22,321 nt of DNA, from contig CAYNJY010000012.1 of NCBI GenBank assembly GCA_964397755.1, positions 1 to 22,321 of the forward strand. The letters run 5' to 3'. A program made the position numbers and the translations under genes. Positions 13,094 through 21,053 of the stretch are shown one piece after another. The notes under the pieces were generated by a model. It ran no database searches. It was not told where the DNA came from and worked only from the letters and a program-made list of their open reading frames with translations. This DNA comes from CAYNJY01 sp964397755 (GTDB lineage Bacteria; Patescibacteriota; Microgenomatia; UBA10105; UBA927). The stretch's first letter is position 1; each line of letters begins with the position of its first letter.

Positions 13094-13131
13094 TGTACAA
13101 ATGAGGATGCGGCCGCTTGTCTAATTGTACA
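13094..13131. promoter_or_regulatory. 38-bp two-part dyad between glycosyltransferase genes
   Basis: TGTACAA (13094-13100) and TTGTACA (13125-13131) are inverted copies around the same centre (13112.5) as the 8-base palindrome GCGGCCGC (13109-13116). The intervening bases pair poorly. The element fills the 56-base gap before the gene at 13142. It could be a dimeric operator, or a weak terminator without a T-tract. Confidence 0.45.
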
Positions 13132-13141
13132 CTATAAAAGT

Positions 13142-14236
13142 ATGAAAAGATGGAAGATGATCGGTATTGATGGGGGAGCGCTGTCCATAGCGGATGACCG
13201 ATTGAAAGTCGGTGTCTACCGGGTCACCCTGAACCTCCTTAAACAGCTGGCCAGGATTGACACAAAAAACATCTATCGACTCTATGGCTTTCGTCCGACC
13301 CGGCAGGGGATACTGCGGGAGCTCGGTGGGCGGTTAGAACATGTGGTTCTTCCAAAGTTCGGTTGGTTCACTATCTGGTTACCGCGGGAGCTGCGCCGTC
13401 GTCCGGTGGATATTTTCCTTGGACTTTCCCAAGCACTCCCCTCTCCCCCTCCCCGAACACGCACTATAGGCTTTATCTATGATGTGGGATTTTTGTATCG
13501 ACCACAGGATTATCCCGGGTTTCTACGGAAGCTCACGAAACAGACCAAGGAGTTGGCGGCTCGCGCGGATCACATTATGACCGTCTCTCGTGCGTCGGCT
13601 CTTGATATCATGACCCATTATCATGTACCAAAAGAAAAAATCACTGTAGCGTATCCGGGTGTTGACCAACGGTTTACACCGCAAGGGGTAACGATGAAGC
13701 GAGACCACCCGTATTTTCTTTTTGTCGGCAGCCTCAAGCCCGGAAAAAATGTCGTGGGAATACTGCGGGCATTTGCACTATTTCTCAAAAACTTCCAAAA
13801 ACCGTACGATCTTCTGCTTGTGGGGAGCAATTTTTGGTTTGATAACGCCATCACCCAAACCATCGCAGAGCTGGGTATCGGCCCGCGTGTTAGGCACATA
13901 GGATTTGTTCCTGATGACGAGCTTCCGGTGTACTACCGGGGTGCAACTGCTTTCGTTTCTCCGTCTCACCGGGAAGGATTTTGTTTGCCGGCAATTGAAG
14001 CGCAAGCAAGTGGGTGTCCGGTCGTTGTGAGTAACACCGGTGTTTTTCCGGAAGTTATTGGGAAGAGCGGCTTGCTCGTCGATCCCATGGACACCGACGC
14101 GCTTGCGCAGGCTCTATTTCGTATACCCTCACGCGCGCTGCGAACCAAGCTTATTTCATCTGGCTACAAAAACGTCAAACGATTTTCCTGGAAATATTTT
14201 GCTCAAGAAGTACTGCACGTGATCAATACCCTATGA
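13142..14236 (+). CDS. Family 4 glycosyltransferase (GT-B fold)
   Basis: 364 residues. The N-terminal acceptor domain begins MIGIDGGALSIADDRLKVGVYRV. The C-terminal donor domain has the GT4 landmarks YFLFVGSLKPGKNVVGILRAF, VRHIGFVPDDELPVYYRGA, AFVSPSHREGFCLPAIEAQASGCPVV (the E-x7-E element, with both Glu in REGFCLPAIE) and GLLVDPMDTDALAQAL. Relatives transfer mannose, glucose or similar from nucleotide sugars to lipid-linked oligosaccharides at the cytoplasmic face. Three ATGs lie within the first 20 bases; the first (13142) is kept, but 13151 or 13157 are possible. The dyad at 13094-13131 is directly upstream. It overlaps the next gene by ATGA. Confidence 0.92.
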   Translation: MKRWKMIGIDGGALSIADDRLKVGVYRVTLNLLKQLARIDTKNIYRLYGFRPTRQGILRELGGRLEHVVLPKFGWFTIWLPRELRRRPVDIFLGLSQALPSPPPRTRTIGFIYDVGFLYRPQDYPGFLRKLTKQTKELAARADHIMTVSRASALDIMTHYHVPKEKITVAYPGVDQRFTPQGVTMKRDHPYFLFVGSLKPGKNVVGILRAFALFLKNFQKPYDLLLVGSNFWFDNAITQTIAELGIGPRVRHIGFVPDDELPVYYRGATAFVSPSHREGFCLPAIEAQASGCPVVVSNTGVFPEVIGKSGLLVDPMDTDALAQALFRIPSRALRTKLISSGYKNVKRFSWKYFAQEVLHVINTL

Positions 14237-15825
14237 CTGTCTCAAACCGGCGCATGATAGGTATGCTTCTTGTCGCAGGGATAGTGAGTCTCTGGCTTAT
14301 CGGCGTGAATGCTCCCCATGTCGGGCTGTATAACGCAAACAACAATTACCTTGCTCTTGCTGCCAAAAACTACTTTCGCTTTGGGTTCTTACGTCTCGGC
14401 TTCTTACCGACGTACTATGCCGGGGCGACACTGCCGACGACCGCTGCGTACTATCTCCATCACCCAATATTGTTGTTCGTTCTCTCCGCGATCCCCTTTG
14501 CGGTATTTGGATTCCATAATTGGGTCGTGCATGCGGGGACATTCGTTTTTACCTTAGGTATAGTCGCCATGATCTATCGCGTCGGGCGCAGCGTATGGGG
14601 AACGCGTGTCGCGGTAATGGCTGCACTCGTCGCTTCGGTATTTCCGATGCTTACATTTTTTTGGAAATACATGTTTTTTGAACAAGCGTCGGTGTTTTTT
14701 GCACTGTTGCTGTTGGATATCCTGATCCGTTATGTGAAAACGAAGCACGCACGGCTTCTCCTGGGTTTTGGACTCGTGACGTTTGTTGCCGCGCTGACCG
14801 ACTGGTATGCAGGCTATTTTTTTGCAATACTTGCTGTTTTTTTCGTTGGGAACTACCGAAAAACTATTGGACGGGTCTGGTTTGCGTATGGCGTGGGATT
14901 GGTTGCCGGCTTTGGGGTATTTCTTTTTGCTGTCTATGCGGCAACCGGGGGTTTTCAAGAGCTTTTGGCCGCCGTCATGGTACGTTCAGTTGGGACGGAG
15001 CTGTTCGCACTACCGTACTGGCCGCTGCGTCTGGGCTTATTGATAGGTCTCCGCATCCTTATCTACTTTACGCCATTAGCAGTTGCGGGATTATATATGT
15101 GGTGGGAGGCTTTGCGAAGCAACAATAAAACCGAGATGCTGGCAAAAAGCGTCCTGACCGGCCTTTTGGCCTATGGGGTAGTCAACGTGGTTGTTCTGCC
15201 CACTGCCGCGTGGGGACATAGTTACTTTCTCTTTCTATTGGTGCCATTTTTTGCCTATAGCATTGCTCTCTATCTTGATCGATATAGGAAAAGAGGACGG
15301 TTGATAACGCTGTGTGTTATGGTATTCGTCACCACGAGTATAGCAGTCAATGTATTGAAATATAAACAAGTAGAAAAACAATTGTGGAAATATACGGTTG
15401 CAGAAAAAGTTGCCGCAGTAATTCGTCCGTATGAAACTATCGCCGTTTTGCACTATCCCGGAGATGTTTTGGAACAGTATTTTTTTCACCCGACGCGGCC
15501 GATTGCACGACACGAGCTTCGATTATGGCTTTCGGGGGAACAATATGGTGATGTTGATGCCCTGCTTATCGCATGTGAGGATGCGTGTACAACTCAAGAC
15601 TATTCAATGATAGATATGCTTGACGATTACACCCGGGTAAGCTCATATACCGTAGATGGACACGACGCGTGGCTTGTACAACGAATTTCTGTTGTAGGGC
15701 ACGGGGAGGATTTGGCGGTACGGACAGGACAGAAATCAGTTCCGTCGATACCCCGTGATCATGGGGACCCATTGCTTCGCTTGTATCGGTCACTCAGGGA
15801 CTTTTTAGGGGTGGGGCAAATATAA
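14233..15825 (+). CDS. Polytopic membrane protein, GT39/ArnT-like glycosyltransferase (GT-C)
   Basis: 530 residues with about ten to twelve hydrophobic helices in the first 400 and a soluble C-terminal tail. The N-terminus (one helix, then NAPHVGLYNANNNYLALAAKN and GFLRLGFLPTYYAG, YYLHHPILLFVLSAIPFAVFG) has the layout of PMT/ArnT GT-C enzymes, whose first periplasmic loop holds the catalytic acid. The usual Asp-Glu pair there is not obvious; Asn-Ala-Asn-Asn-Asn stands in that place. Such enzymes transfer a sugar from a polyprenyl-phosphate carrier outside the membrane. The tail (after about residue 390) includes a Cys-x3-Cys segment (IACEDACTTQD). It is coupled to the GT4 gene by ATGA. Function is family-level only. 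Confidence 0.75.
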   Translation: MTVSNRRMIGMLLVAGIVSLWLIGVNAPHVGLYNANNNYLALAAKNYFRFGFLRLGFLPTYYAGATLPTTAAYYLHHPILLFVLSAIPFAVFGFHNWVVHAGTFVFTLGIVAMIYRVGRSVWGTRVAVMAALVASVFPMLTFFWKYMFFEQASVFFALLLLDILIRYVKTKHARLLLGFGLVTFVAALTDWYAGYFFAILAVFFVGNYRKTIGRVWFAYGVGLVAGFGVFLFAVYAATGGFQELLAAVMVRSVGTELFALPYWPLRLGLLIGLRILIYFTPLAVAGLYMWWEALRSNNKTEMLAKSVLTGLLAYGVVNVVVLPTAAWGHSYFLFLLVPFFAYSIALYLDRYRKRGRLITLCVMVFVTTSIAVNVLKYKQVEKQLWKYTVAEKVAAVIRPYETIAVLHYPGDVLEQYFFHPTRPIARHELRLWLSGEQYGDVDALLIACEDACTTQDYSMIDMLDDYTRVSSYTVDGHDAWLVQRISVVGHGEDLAVRTGQKSVPSIPRDHGDPLLRLYRSLRDFLGVGQI

Positions 15826-15831
15826 GAGAAT

Positions 15832-16983
15832 ATGAAGCATACGGTTGCCATTGTCCGCGGAACGTTTCTCAACACGTACGAAATGCAGTTTTTTGAGCCG
15901 CTCGTGAAAGACTTTTCGATAACGGCATTCGGGTCTCTCACTCCCTATCACGACAAGTTTTTATTTCCCGTTGTGAAGCTCCCCTCGCCCATGGACCTGC
16001 CGGATTTTCCATATAAGATGCCGATTCTCAATAGGCTTTTTGTTGATGCGCACTATCTCGTGGGGCTTGAGAAGAGACTGCAGGGTTTTGACCTCGTCCA
16101 CACGGCAGAGACATACTACCACTATACCCAGCAGGCATTGAGCGCCAAAAGAAGAGGGTACGTGAAAAAAGTCATAGCGACGGTGTTGGAAAATATCCCG
16201 TTTAATAATGAAGGTATTTGGGGAAGGAAAGCGTTTAAGAAACGTGCGAGAGAGGAACTGGATCACATCATTGCCTTAACCCAAAAGACCAAAGAATCGC
16301 TTTTGATAGAAGGATGCGATCCTTCCAAGATTACCGTCATCGGTCACTTTATTGATACCCAAACGTTTCGGCCACGACACGATTACCTGCGGATCCTCGG
16401 CGATCGACGCCAGAGAAACTTTACGATCATGTTTGCCGGAAGGCTCGAAGAGTATAAGGGAGTATTGGACGTTCTTACAGCTGCGAAAATTTTGCTTGCC
16501 GATCAAAAGCAGCACGATGTCTCTTTAACATTTCTTTTTGTCGGCGGCGGAGCGGAGAATACGAGACTTGAGAACTTCGCAAAGCAGTGGGGAATTGACC
16601 GATCTGTTCGGATAACGAACGCACCATATGAGAAGATGCCATCTCTCTATCAGCACGCGGACATCTTTGTCGCGCCCAGCAAAGCGACTCGCACCTGGCA
16701 AGAGCAGTATAACACTGCCCTGCTTGAAGCTCAGGCTTCGGGTTTGCCGATCGTCACGACCCGGACCGGCGGCATACCGGAAAACGTCGGAGGTGCCGCA
16801 ATCCTTATCGAGCCCGGAGATGCAAGAGGGCTTGCTGTCGCGATACAACAATTTCTTGATGATCCGAAACTGCGGTTGAGATATGCGCGTCTGGCTCGTC
16901 GTCGTGCCGAGACCGTGCATGATATAGACCTCGGCGCCAAAAAACTTGCCCGTCTTTACAAAAGAATCCTTTCAGACGGTTAG
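15832..16983 (+). CDS. Family 4 glycosyltransferase (GT-B fold)
   Basis: 383 residues. It starts MKHTVAIVRGTFLNTYEMQFFEPLV, a typical acceptor-domain strand and loop. Donor-domain motifs are FTIMFAGRLEEYKGVLDVLTA, FLFVGGGAENTRL, APYEKMPSLYQHADIFVAPS, EQYNTALLEAQASGLPIVTT (E-x7-E) and GGAAILIEPGDARGLAVAI. It follows the membrane protein gene by six bases. Its stop TAG overlaps the stop of the oppositely directed gene (16980-16983, TTAG read on both strands), so the plus-strand run ends here without a hairpin terminator. Donor and acceptor unknown. Confidence 0.92.
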   Translation: MKHTVAIVRGTFLNTYEMQFFEPLVKDFSITAFGSLTPYHDKFLFPVVKLPSPMDLPDFPYKMPILNRLFVDAHYLVGLEKRLQGFDLVHTAETYYHYTQQALSAKRRGYVKKVIATVLENIPFNNEGIWGRKAFKKRAREELDHIIALTQKTKESLLIEGCDPSKITVIGHFIDTQTFRPRHDYLRILGDRRQRNFTIMFAGRLEEYKGVLDVLTAAKILLADQKQHDVSLTFLFVGGGAENTRLENFAKQWGIDRSVRITNAPYEKMPSLYQHADIFVAPSKATRTWQEQYNTALLEAQASGLPIVTTRTGGIPENVGGAAILIEPGDARGLAVAIQQFLDDPKLRLRYARLARRRAETVHDIDLGAKKLARLYKRILSDG

Positions 16984-18101
16984 CTTTTTAGCAGGAAGTG
17001 GACGATAGCAAGGAGATTGAGGACGGTAAGCGGTACGACGATAAGCTGCAGCATCAGTTTCCTTAGGAGTACGTATTTTTGCAGCCGTTCAAAAACGGAA
17101 GCCAGACCAAAACTTAAAAGAGGAAGGCTGCTGACCAGCATTCTTCCGCTAAAGCTTGCCCCTTGCCACCACGTACCCCAACTGGCGATCAGGTAGAGTT
17201 CAAGGAGGAAGACTGCCAGAAGCCAGTGTGTATGGGAGATCCGTGATTTTGGGAAAAGTAAGCCGACGAACCCCAGAAGTGTTGCCGGTGTCCAAAGGAA
17301 TAACCCATTAGAGGAGGAGAAGAGCACACCCAGAAGGTGAGGCTTGAAGAACGAGAAGGTTTCCCCGCCGGCAAGGTAGGGGTTTTTCCAAATAGTGCCA
17401 TAGAGGGCTTGCCATGCTACTAATTGAGGCAGGAAGCCGATGACAAACCCCAGAAAGAGCGTACTGACTTGAAGGCGTTTTCGTCTGGGTATAAGCAAGA
17501 GGCCGAAGAGCAAATCTTGAAGCCTTATGCTTGAAAGGAAACCGAAGCTCAGTCCTACAGCGAATGCCCTCGGTCGGGGAAGAAAAAAGAGGTTAAGGTA
17601 AAGGCAGGCTGCGAAAAACGAGACTGCATGCGAATTGACCGGATCGACGGCGCCGTAAAAAAGGAGATTCGTTGCCAGAGCGACGGTTGCAACAGTCGTT
17701 AAGGAAACGAGTCGGGAGAAATATTGGCAAAGTAGCCGAAAGAGCAACAGGAGCCCGAATAGGCTTGCCAAGACGCTAGATAAGCCTACCATAAGTTGAT
17801 ACGGAAGTTCGTAACCGTCTCCACGAATGAGTTGATGGGTGGAGAGGTACGAAGGCAGCCAAAAAAGAGCCGGGCCAAGGCTGTATTTGTTTCCAGGGAC
17901 ACCTCGAGGAGAAAGAGGTTGACTGACGTGAAAGTGCTGATATTCGTTTGCGAAATGAAAATCCCGGTCGACGACGAGCGAGCGAAGCCACGAATAGTAA
18001 AAAACGCCGTCGCCGTAGACTGATGTACCTATCAGCGCGACGTGAGCCAGGTAGAGCGTAAAGTAGAGTAAAGCAATGAACAAAAACATCCGTTTCACCA
18101 T
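16980..18101 (-). CDS. Polytopic membrane protein, GT-C glycosyltransferase-like
   Basis: 373 residues with about nine or ten hydrophobic segments. After the first helix comes YGDGVFYYSWLRSLVVDRDFHFANEYQHF, an extracytoplasmic loop with acidic residues (GDG, DRDFHFANE) like the first loop of PMT/GT83-type GT-C enzymes. NKYSLGPALFWLPSYL and the later loop SWGTWWQGASFSGRMLVSSLPLLSFG also fit this group. It is the only minus-strand gene inside the glycan cluster, lying divergently from the gene at 18126 with a 24-base gap and convergently with the GT4 gene. It probably moves a sugar from a polyprenyl carrier to a surface acceptor (inference). Confidence 0.75.
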   Translation of the reverse strand: MVKRMFLFIALLYFTLYLAHVALIGTSVYGDGVFYYSWLRSLVVDRDFHFANEYQHFHVSQPLSPRGVPGNKYSLGPALFWLPSYLSTHQLIRGDGYELPYQLMVGLSSVLASLFGLLLLFRLLCQYFSRLVSLTTVATVALATNLLFYGAVDPVNSHAVSFFAACLYLNLFFLPRPRAFAVGLSFGFLSSIRLQDLLFGLLLIPRRKRLQVSTLFLGFVIGFLPQLVAWQALYGTIWKNPYLAGGETFSFFKPHLLGVLFSSSNGLFLWTPATLLGFVGLLFPKSRISHTHWLLAVFLLELYLIASWGTWWQGASFSGRMLVSSLPLLSFGLASVFERLQKYVLLRKLMLQLIVVPLTVLNLLAIVHFLLKS

Positions 18102-18109
18102 AGGCGCTG

Positions 18110-18118
18110 TGCTACAAT
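18110..18118 (+). promoter_or_regulatory. Extended -10 promoter for the GT2 gene at 18126
   Basis: TGC TACAAT, with the -10 ending at 18118 and ATG at 18126. Transcription should start on or next to the A of the start codon, giving a leaderless mRNA. No clear -35. Confidence 0.55.
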
Positions 18119-18125
18119 ACTTTCA

Positions 18126-18869
18126 ATGATTTCCGCCGTTGTCCTCACCCACGATGACGAGGATTGTTTGCCCAGAACCTTGGAGAGCCTCACCTGGTGT
18201 GATGAAATTGTCATAGTTGATGATTTTTCAAGCGATCAAACTGTCGCCGTTTCCCGGAAGTATACCACCAAGATATATCGCCAGCATCTGGCTGGTGACT
18301 TTGCCAAGCAGCGCAACGTCGGTCTATTGAAGGCAAAAGGAGAGTGGGTGTTGTTTGTGGATTCCGATGAGATTGTGAGCAAAGAGTTGGCTTCTGAAAT
18401 CCAGAAAGTTGCTCTTGCTACTTTTCCAGTAGGATATTATATAAAACGAAGAGATTATATGTGGGGGAGGGAGTTGAAGCATGGCGAAACCAGCCACGTC
18501 CGGCTTCTGCGCATGGCCAGGAAGGATGCTGGGCATTGGAGGAGGCCAGTGCATGAAGTTTGGGAAGTGTCGGGTAAAGTAGGTGAGCTTGAAAATCCCC
18601 TATTCCACTTCCCCCACCCTAACGTCGCACAATTTTTAAGAGAAATTAACGAGTACTCGAGCCTCAACGCTCGCTATCTGGCTGCCTCGGGTGTTCGGGT
18701 CACGCTCGTCCAGATTCTCCTCTGGCCGCTTGGGAAGTTTTTGCTGAACTATTTTTGGTTCGGCGGGTTTCTCGATGGAGTTCCCGGAGCAATTCTCGCG
18801 ATCATGATGAGTTTTCACTCGTTTCTGACGCGGGCCAAACTGTGGCTGATACGCAGGAAGCGCGTATGA
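18126..18869 (+). CDS. Family 2 glycosyltransferase (WaaE/KdtX-like)
   Basis: 247 residues, a second member of the subgroup seen at 10660. ISAVVLTHDDEDCLPRTLES, WCDEIVIVDDFSSDQTVAVSR, FAKQRNVGLLKAKGEWVLFVDSDEIVS (DSD motif) and HVRLLRMARKDAGHWRRPVHEVWEV follow the usual order. The C-terminus has two hydrophobic, membrane-associated segments (LVQILLWPLGKFLLNYFWF, and a helix beginning GVPGAILAIMMS). No Shine-Dalgarno is seen, which fits the leaderless promoter directly upstream. It overlaps the polymerase-like gene by ATGA, suggesting a two-gene operon. Confidence 0.9.
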   Translation: MISAVVLTHDDEDCLPRTLESLTWCDEIVIVDDFSSDQTVAVSRKYTTKIYRQHLAGDFAKQRNVGLLKAKGEWVLFVDSDEIVSKELASEIQKVALATFPVGYYIKRRDYMWGRELKHGETSHVRLLRMARKDAGHWRRPVHEVWEVSGKVGELENPLFHFPHPNVAQFLREINEYSSLNARYLAASGVRVTLVQILLWPLGKFLLNYFWFGGFLDGVPGAILAIMMSFHSFLTRAKLWLIRRKRV

Positions 18870-20050
18870 GATTACTGCTGCCGTTATTTTTTTTGACCTT
18901 GATTGCGGGCCAGCTGGGAGCAATACCTCTGGGCCGCCACGTCCGTCTGTTCCCTCATGAATTGATTATGGTGGTCCTTTTTGCGGTCTCGTTACCTGCC
19001 TTAAAACGAAACAAATCTTTTCCGCGTCTGGTGTGGTGGATAGTGGCCTTTGCCCTCGCCGCCCTGTTTTCGACTTTAAGCAACGCCACCCGGTTTGTAG
19101 CTTCTGAGGTAGGAGTCGCCGTTTTGTATCTCGTCCGATGGCTTCTCTATGCTGGGTTGTACTGGATTTCAAGCTTGTCTCTCGTGCCTTCTCGTGTTTG
19201 GATCCGTTGGCTGTACGTAAGCGGAATCGTTACCGCATGGTTGGGACTTGGGCAGTACGTGCTTTATCCCGATCTACGCAACCTTTACTACCTCGGGTGG
19301 GATCCCCATTACTGGCGCGTTTTTTCGACACTCCTTGACCCCAACTTTACGGGAATTATCATGGTTCTGACGCTTTTTGCGGGCTTTGTCATTAAGCGAA
19401 AAATTACCTCTTGGCTTTGGTATCTGGGACAAGGTTCTGTCTTTATCGCTTTTCTTCTGACTTACTCTCGCGGCAGTTACCTGGCTTTCGTTGGCGCCTT
19501 GTTGTTTTTAATATACCTTCGTTCTTCTCTGCGGCGGTTGGCTGTTGTTTTAGTTTTGACTTTTGGAGCCTTCTTACTATTTCTGCCCAGGGCAGGCGAG
19601 GGACAGAATTTATTGCGGACGACATCGAGTCTTGCGAGATTAGGAAGCTGGCGTTATGGGCTGGAGCTTATCCGTCAATCTCCACTTTTCGGCCACGGCT
19701 TCAACACCTTGGGATTGCTTCCTCAAACAGCAAACAAGCTCCAGTACTCCTTGGATGGCCGTCTTATCCCCTCGCATGCCGCCTGGGGAATTGAGAATAG
19801 CTTTCTCTTTGTGGGAGCGACTTCCGGGCTATTGGGGCTATCTATCTATCTTGGCATGCTTGGGAAAATGTTGAGGATCGGATGTATTTTCTACAATCAC
19901 AAGAAGGAGGCAGGCGCGATTTACCTCGCCGCGCTCGTTTCAGTTTTGGTGCATAGCATGTTTGTCAATTCGCTCTTTTATCCGTGGGTTATGGTGTGGG
20001 TGTGGGTGTTGACCGGGGTAACGGAACAAATGCTTAGTTCTGGTAACTGA
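18866..20050 (+). CDS. O-antigen ligase/polymerase-like membrane protein (Wzy_C/WaaL family)
   Basis: 394 residues with about eleven hydrophobic helices. The start at 18866 (MRLLLPLFFLTLIAGQLGAI) is chosen because it forms an ATGA overlap with the preceding GT2 stop; a longer version from 18755 would run through that gene in another frame. The Wzy_C-type region includes FLLTYSRGSYLAFVGALLFL, followed by the large outer loop with RLGSWRYGLELIRQSPLFGHG and an IENSFLFVGATSGLLGL segment, where relatives keep an Arg/His pair used in glycan transfer. It may polymerise or ligate the glycan made by this cluster. It overlaps the convergent gene at 20034 by 17 bases. Confidence 0.85.
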   Translation: MRLLLPLFFLTLIAGQLGAIPLGRHVRLFPHELIMVVLFAVSLPALKRNKSFPRLVWWIVAFALAALFSTLSNATRFVASEVGVAVLYLVRWLLYAGLYWISSLSLVPSRVWIRWLYVSGIVTAWLGLGQYVLYPDLRNLYYLGWDPHYWRVFSTLLDPNFTGIIMVLTLFAGFVIKRKITSWLWYLGQGSVFIAFLLTYSRGSYLAFVGALLFLIYLRSSLRRLAVVLVLTFGAFLLFLPRAGEGQNLLRTTSSLARLGSWRYGLELIRQSPLFGHGFNTLGLLPQTANKLQYSLDGRLIPSHAAWGIENSFLFVGATSGLLGLSIYLGMLGKMLRIGCIFYNHKKEAGAIYLAALVSVLVHSMFVNSLFYPWVMVWVWVLTGVTEQMLSSGN

Positions 20051-20741
20051 CGCGTCGCTCGACGATGGTTTGATTGCCGGCCTTATCGGTTGCGACGACT
20101 GTAAGGACGGTGTTTCCGTCGGAGAGCGGATAGTCATAGGCAAACGATCCATCCGGCCGGACGAACACAAGCCTGCCGTTAACCGTTACCGCTGTCTCCT
20201 CATCGGTTTTTCCGGAAACTGTTACTCTTTTCGGTTCTCCGCTTGTCGCCGTACCGTCCACCGGCGTGGCTACATCAAGCGTTGGCGGTGTTTTTTTGTA
20301 AAGGATAGAGAGGACATTGGAGAGATCACTTGCATTTCCTTTCTCGTCGGTGATTCTCGCGCTTACCGTATTGGTCCCGTCAACGAGGTTGAGAGAAGGA
20401 AGGGAGAACGTGCCGTCATCGGAGATGGTGAGCTTCTTTGTTTCCGCCTCGTTCACGTAGACGATGAGGGAGGTTCCTGCGGTTCCGCTGCCAGTGAGCG
20501 GAATCGTTGCGCTGTTGGTAGCAGACGGATGCGGGTTGAGCACTGGCGGTAGAAGTATCGATTGCGACGGTTGTGCTGGGGAACTGCCGCGGAGTCTGTC
20601 GACGAGGAGGCTAAAGCCCACGAGGAGCCGCAGCCCGAAGATGGCAAAAAAGAGGATGATCGCGGTAATTCCGAGCAAAGAGACAACCAGTCTGTGTCTT
20701 TCGCGGCGTTCTGCGTAGCGTCTTACACGTGATCGAGCCAT
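20034..20741 (-). CDS. Membrane-anchored protein with Ig-like domains
   Basis: 235 residues. A basic N-terminus (MARSRVRRYAERRERHR) precedes one membrane helix (about 18-43), then a Pro/Ser linker (SSPAQPSQSILLPPVLNPHP). Two beta-sandwich Ig-like repeats follow: one (about 65-147) with GSGTAGTSLIVYVN, DGTFSLPSLNLVDGTNTVSA and DEKGNASDLS, and a second (about 150-235) with VSGKTDEETAVTVNGR, DGSFAYDYPLSDGNTVLTVV and DKAGNQT. The 'DG.F...L.DG.N.....A.D..GN' cadence is that of bacterial Big-type (glucodextranase-like domain B) repeats on cell-surface proteins. It is topologically extracellular and may bind the envelope or other cells. It starts 20 bases after the tRNA-Thr 3' end in the same direction and has no promoter of its own that I can see. 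Confidence 0.82.
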   Translation of the reverse strand: MARSRVRRYAERRERHRLVVSLLGITAIILFFAIFGLRLLVGFSLLVDRLRGSSPAQPSQSILLPPVLNPHPSATNSATIPLTGSGTAGTSLIVYVNEAETKKLTISDDGTFSLPSLNLVDGTNTVSARITDEKGNASDLSNVLSILYKKTPPTLDVATPVDGTATSGEPKRVTVSGKTDEETAVTVNGRLVFVRPDGSFAYDYPLSDGNTVLTVVATDKAGNQTIVERRVSYQN

Positions 20742-20760
20742 ACGTTTGAGAGTGGATGTG

Positions 20761-20835
20761 TGGAGCCGACGAGAGGACTTGAACCTCCAACCACTCCCTT
20801 ACGAAGGGAATGCTCTACCGTTGAGCTACGTCGGC
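20761..20835 (-). tRNA. tRNA-Thr (anticodon CGT)
   Basis: Minus-strand cloverleaf: acceptor GCCGACG/CGTCGGC, D stem GCTC/GAGC with AACGGTA loop, anticodon stem TTCCC/GGGAG with loop TTCGTAA (anticodon CGT; forward bases 20801-20803), and T arm GGAGG-TTCAAGT-CCTCT. The discriminator is T. CCA is encoded (forward TGG at 20761-20763), unlike in the tRNA-Val gene. Confidence 0.95.
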
Positions 20836-20848
20836 GGGTTGTGTCGCA

Positions 20849-20877
20849 ATTGTAGCAGAGGGGAAATGTCTGCTCAA
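20849..20877 (-). promoter_or_regulatory. tRNA-Thr promoter
   Basis: On the minus strand TTGAGC (20877-20872), a 17-base spacer and TACAAT (20854-20849), with extended -10 TGC. It lies 14 bases upstream of the mature tRNA 5' end and could also transcribe the Ig-like gene downstream. Confidence 0.65.
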
Positions 20878-20921
20878 GCAATTGACAAATGAATAAACAC
20901 GATCGCACGACGTTTCAGTTT

Positions 20922-21053
20922 TGATACAATAGGCCTATGGCCATAGGTATTCTTCACGGGAGAGCCACCAGGCAGAAACCCATACACCTTTCATGTGTAC
21001 TAGCTCCACACATTATCTATAGTTTCGCTTTATCAAAAAGCTATGTAAAGTAG
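20922..21053 (+). other. Extended -10 element and 38-codon open frame of unknown status
   Basis: TGA TACAAT (-10 at 20925-20930) lies six bases before an ATG at 20937, the same close spacing seen at 18126. The frame codes 38 residues (starting MAIGILHGRATRQKPIHLS) and stops at 21053. The ATG sits inside a 14-base palindrome, CCTATGGCCATAGG (20934-20947). The product matches nothing I know and may be the start of a deleted gene. The surrounding stretch up to 21317 is AT-rich and decayed. Confidence 0.25.

Noticed and set aside
18755..18865. Longer N-terminus for the O-antigen ligase-like protein
   Set aside because: It would lie wholly inside the preceding GT2 gene, has polar non-membrane content, and the ATGA start at 18866 fits the family.
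20723..20908. Minus-strand frame through tRNA-Thr (RRRSSTVEHSLRKGVVGGSS)
   Set aside because: It is a translation of the tRNA sequence itself plus its flanks.
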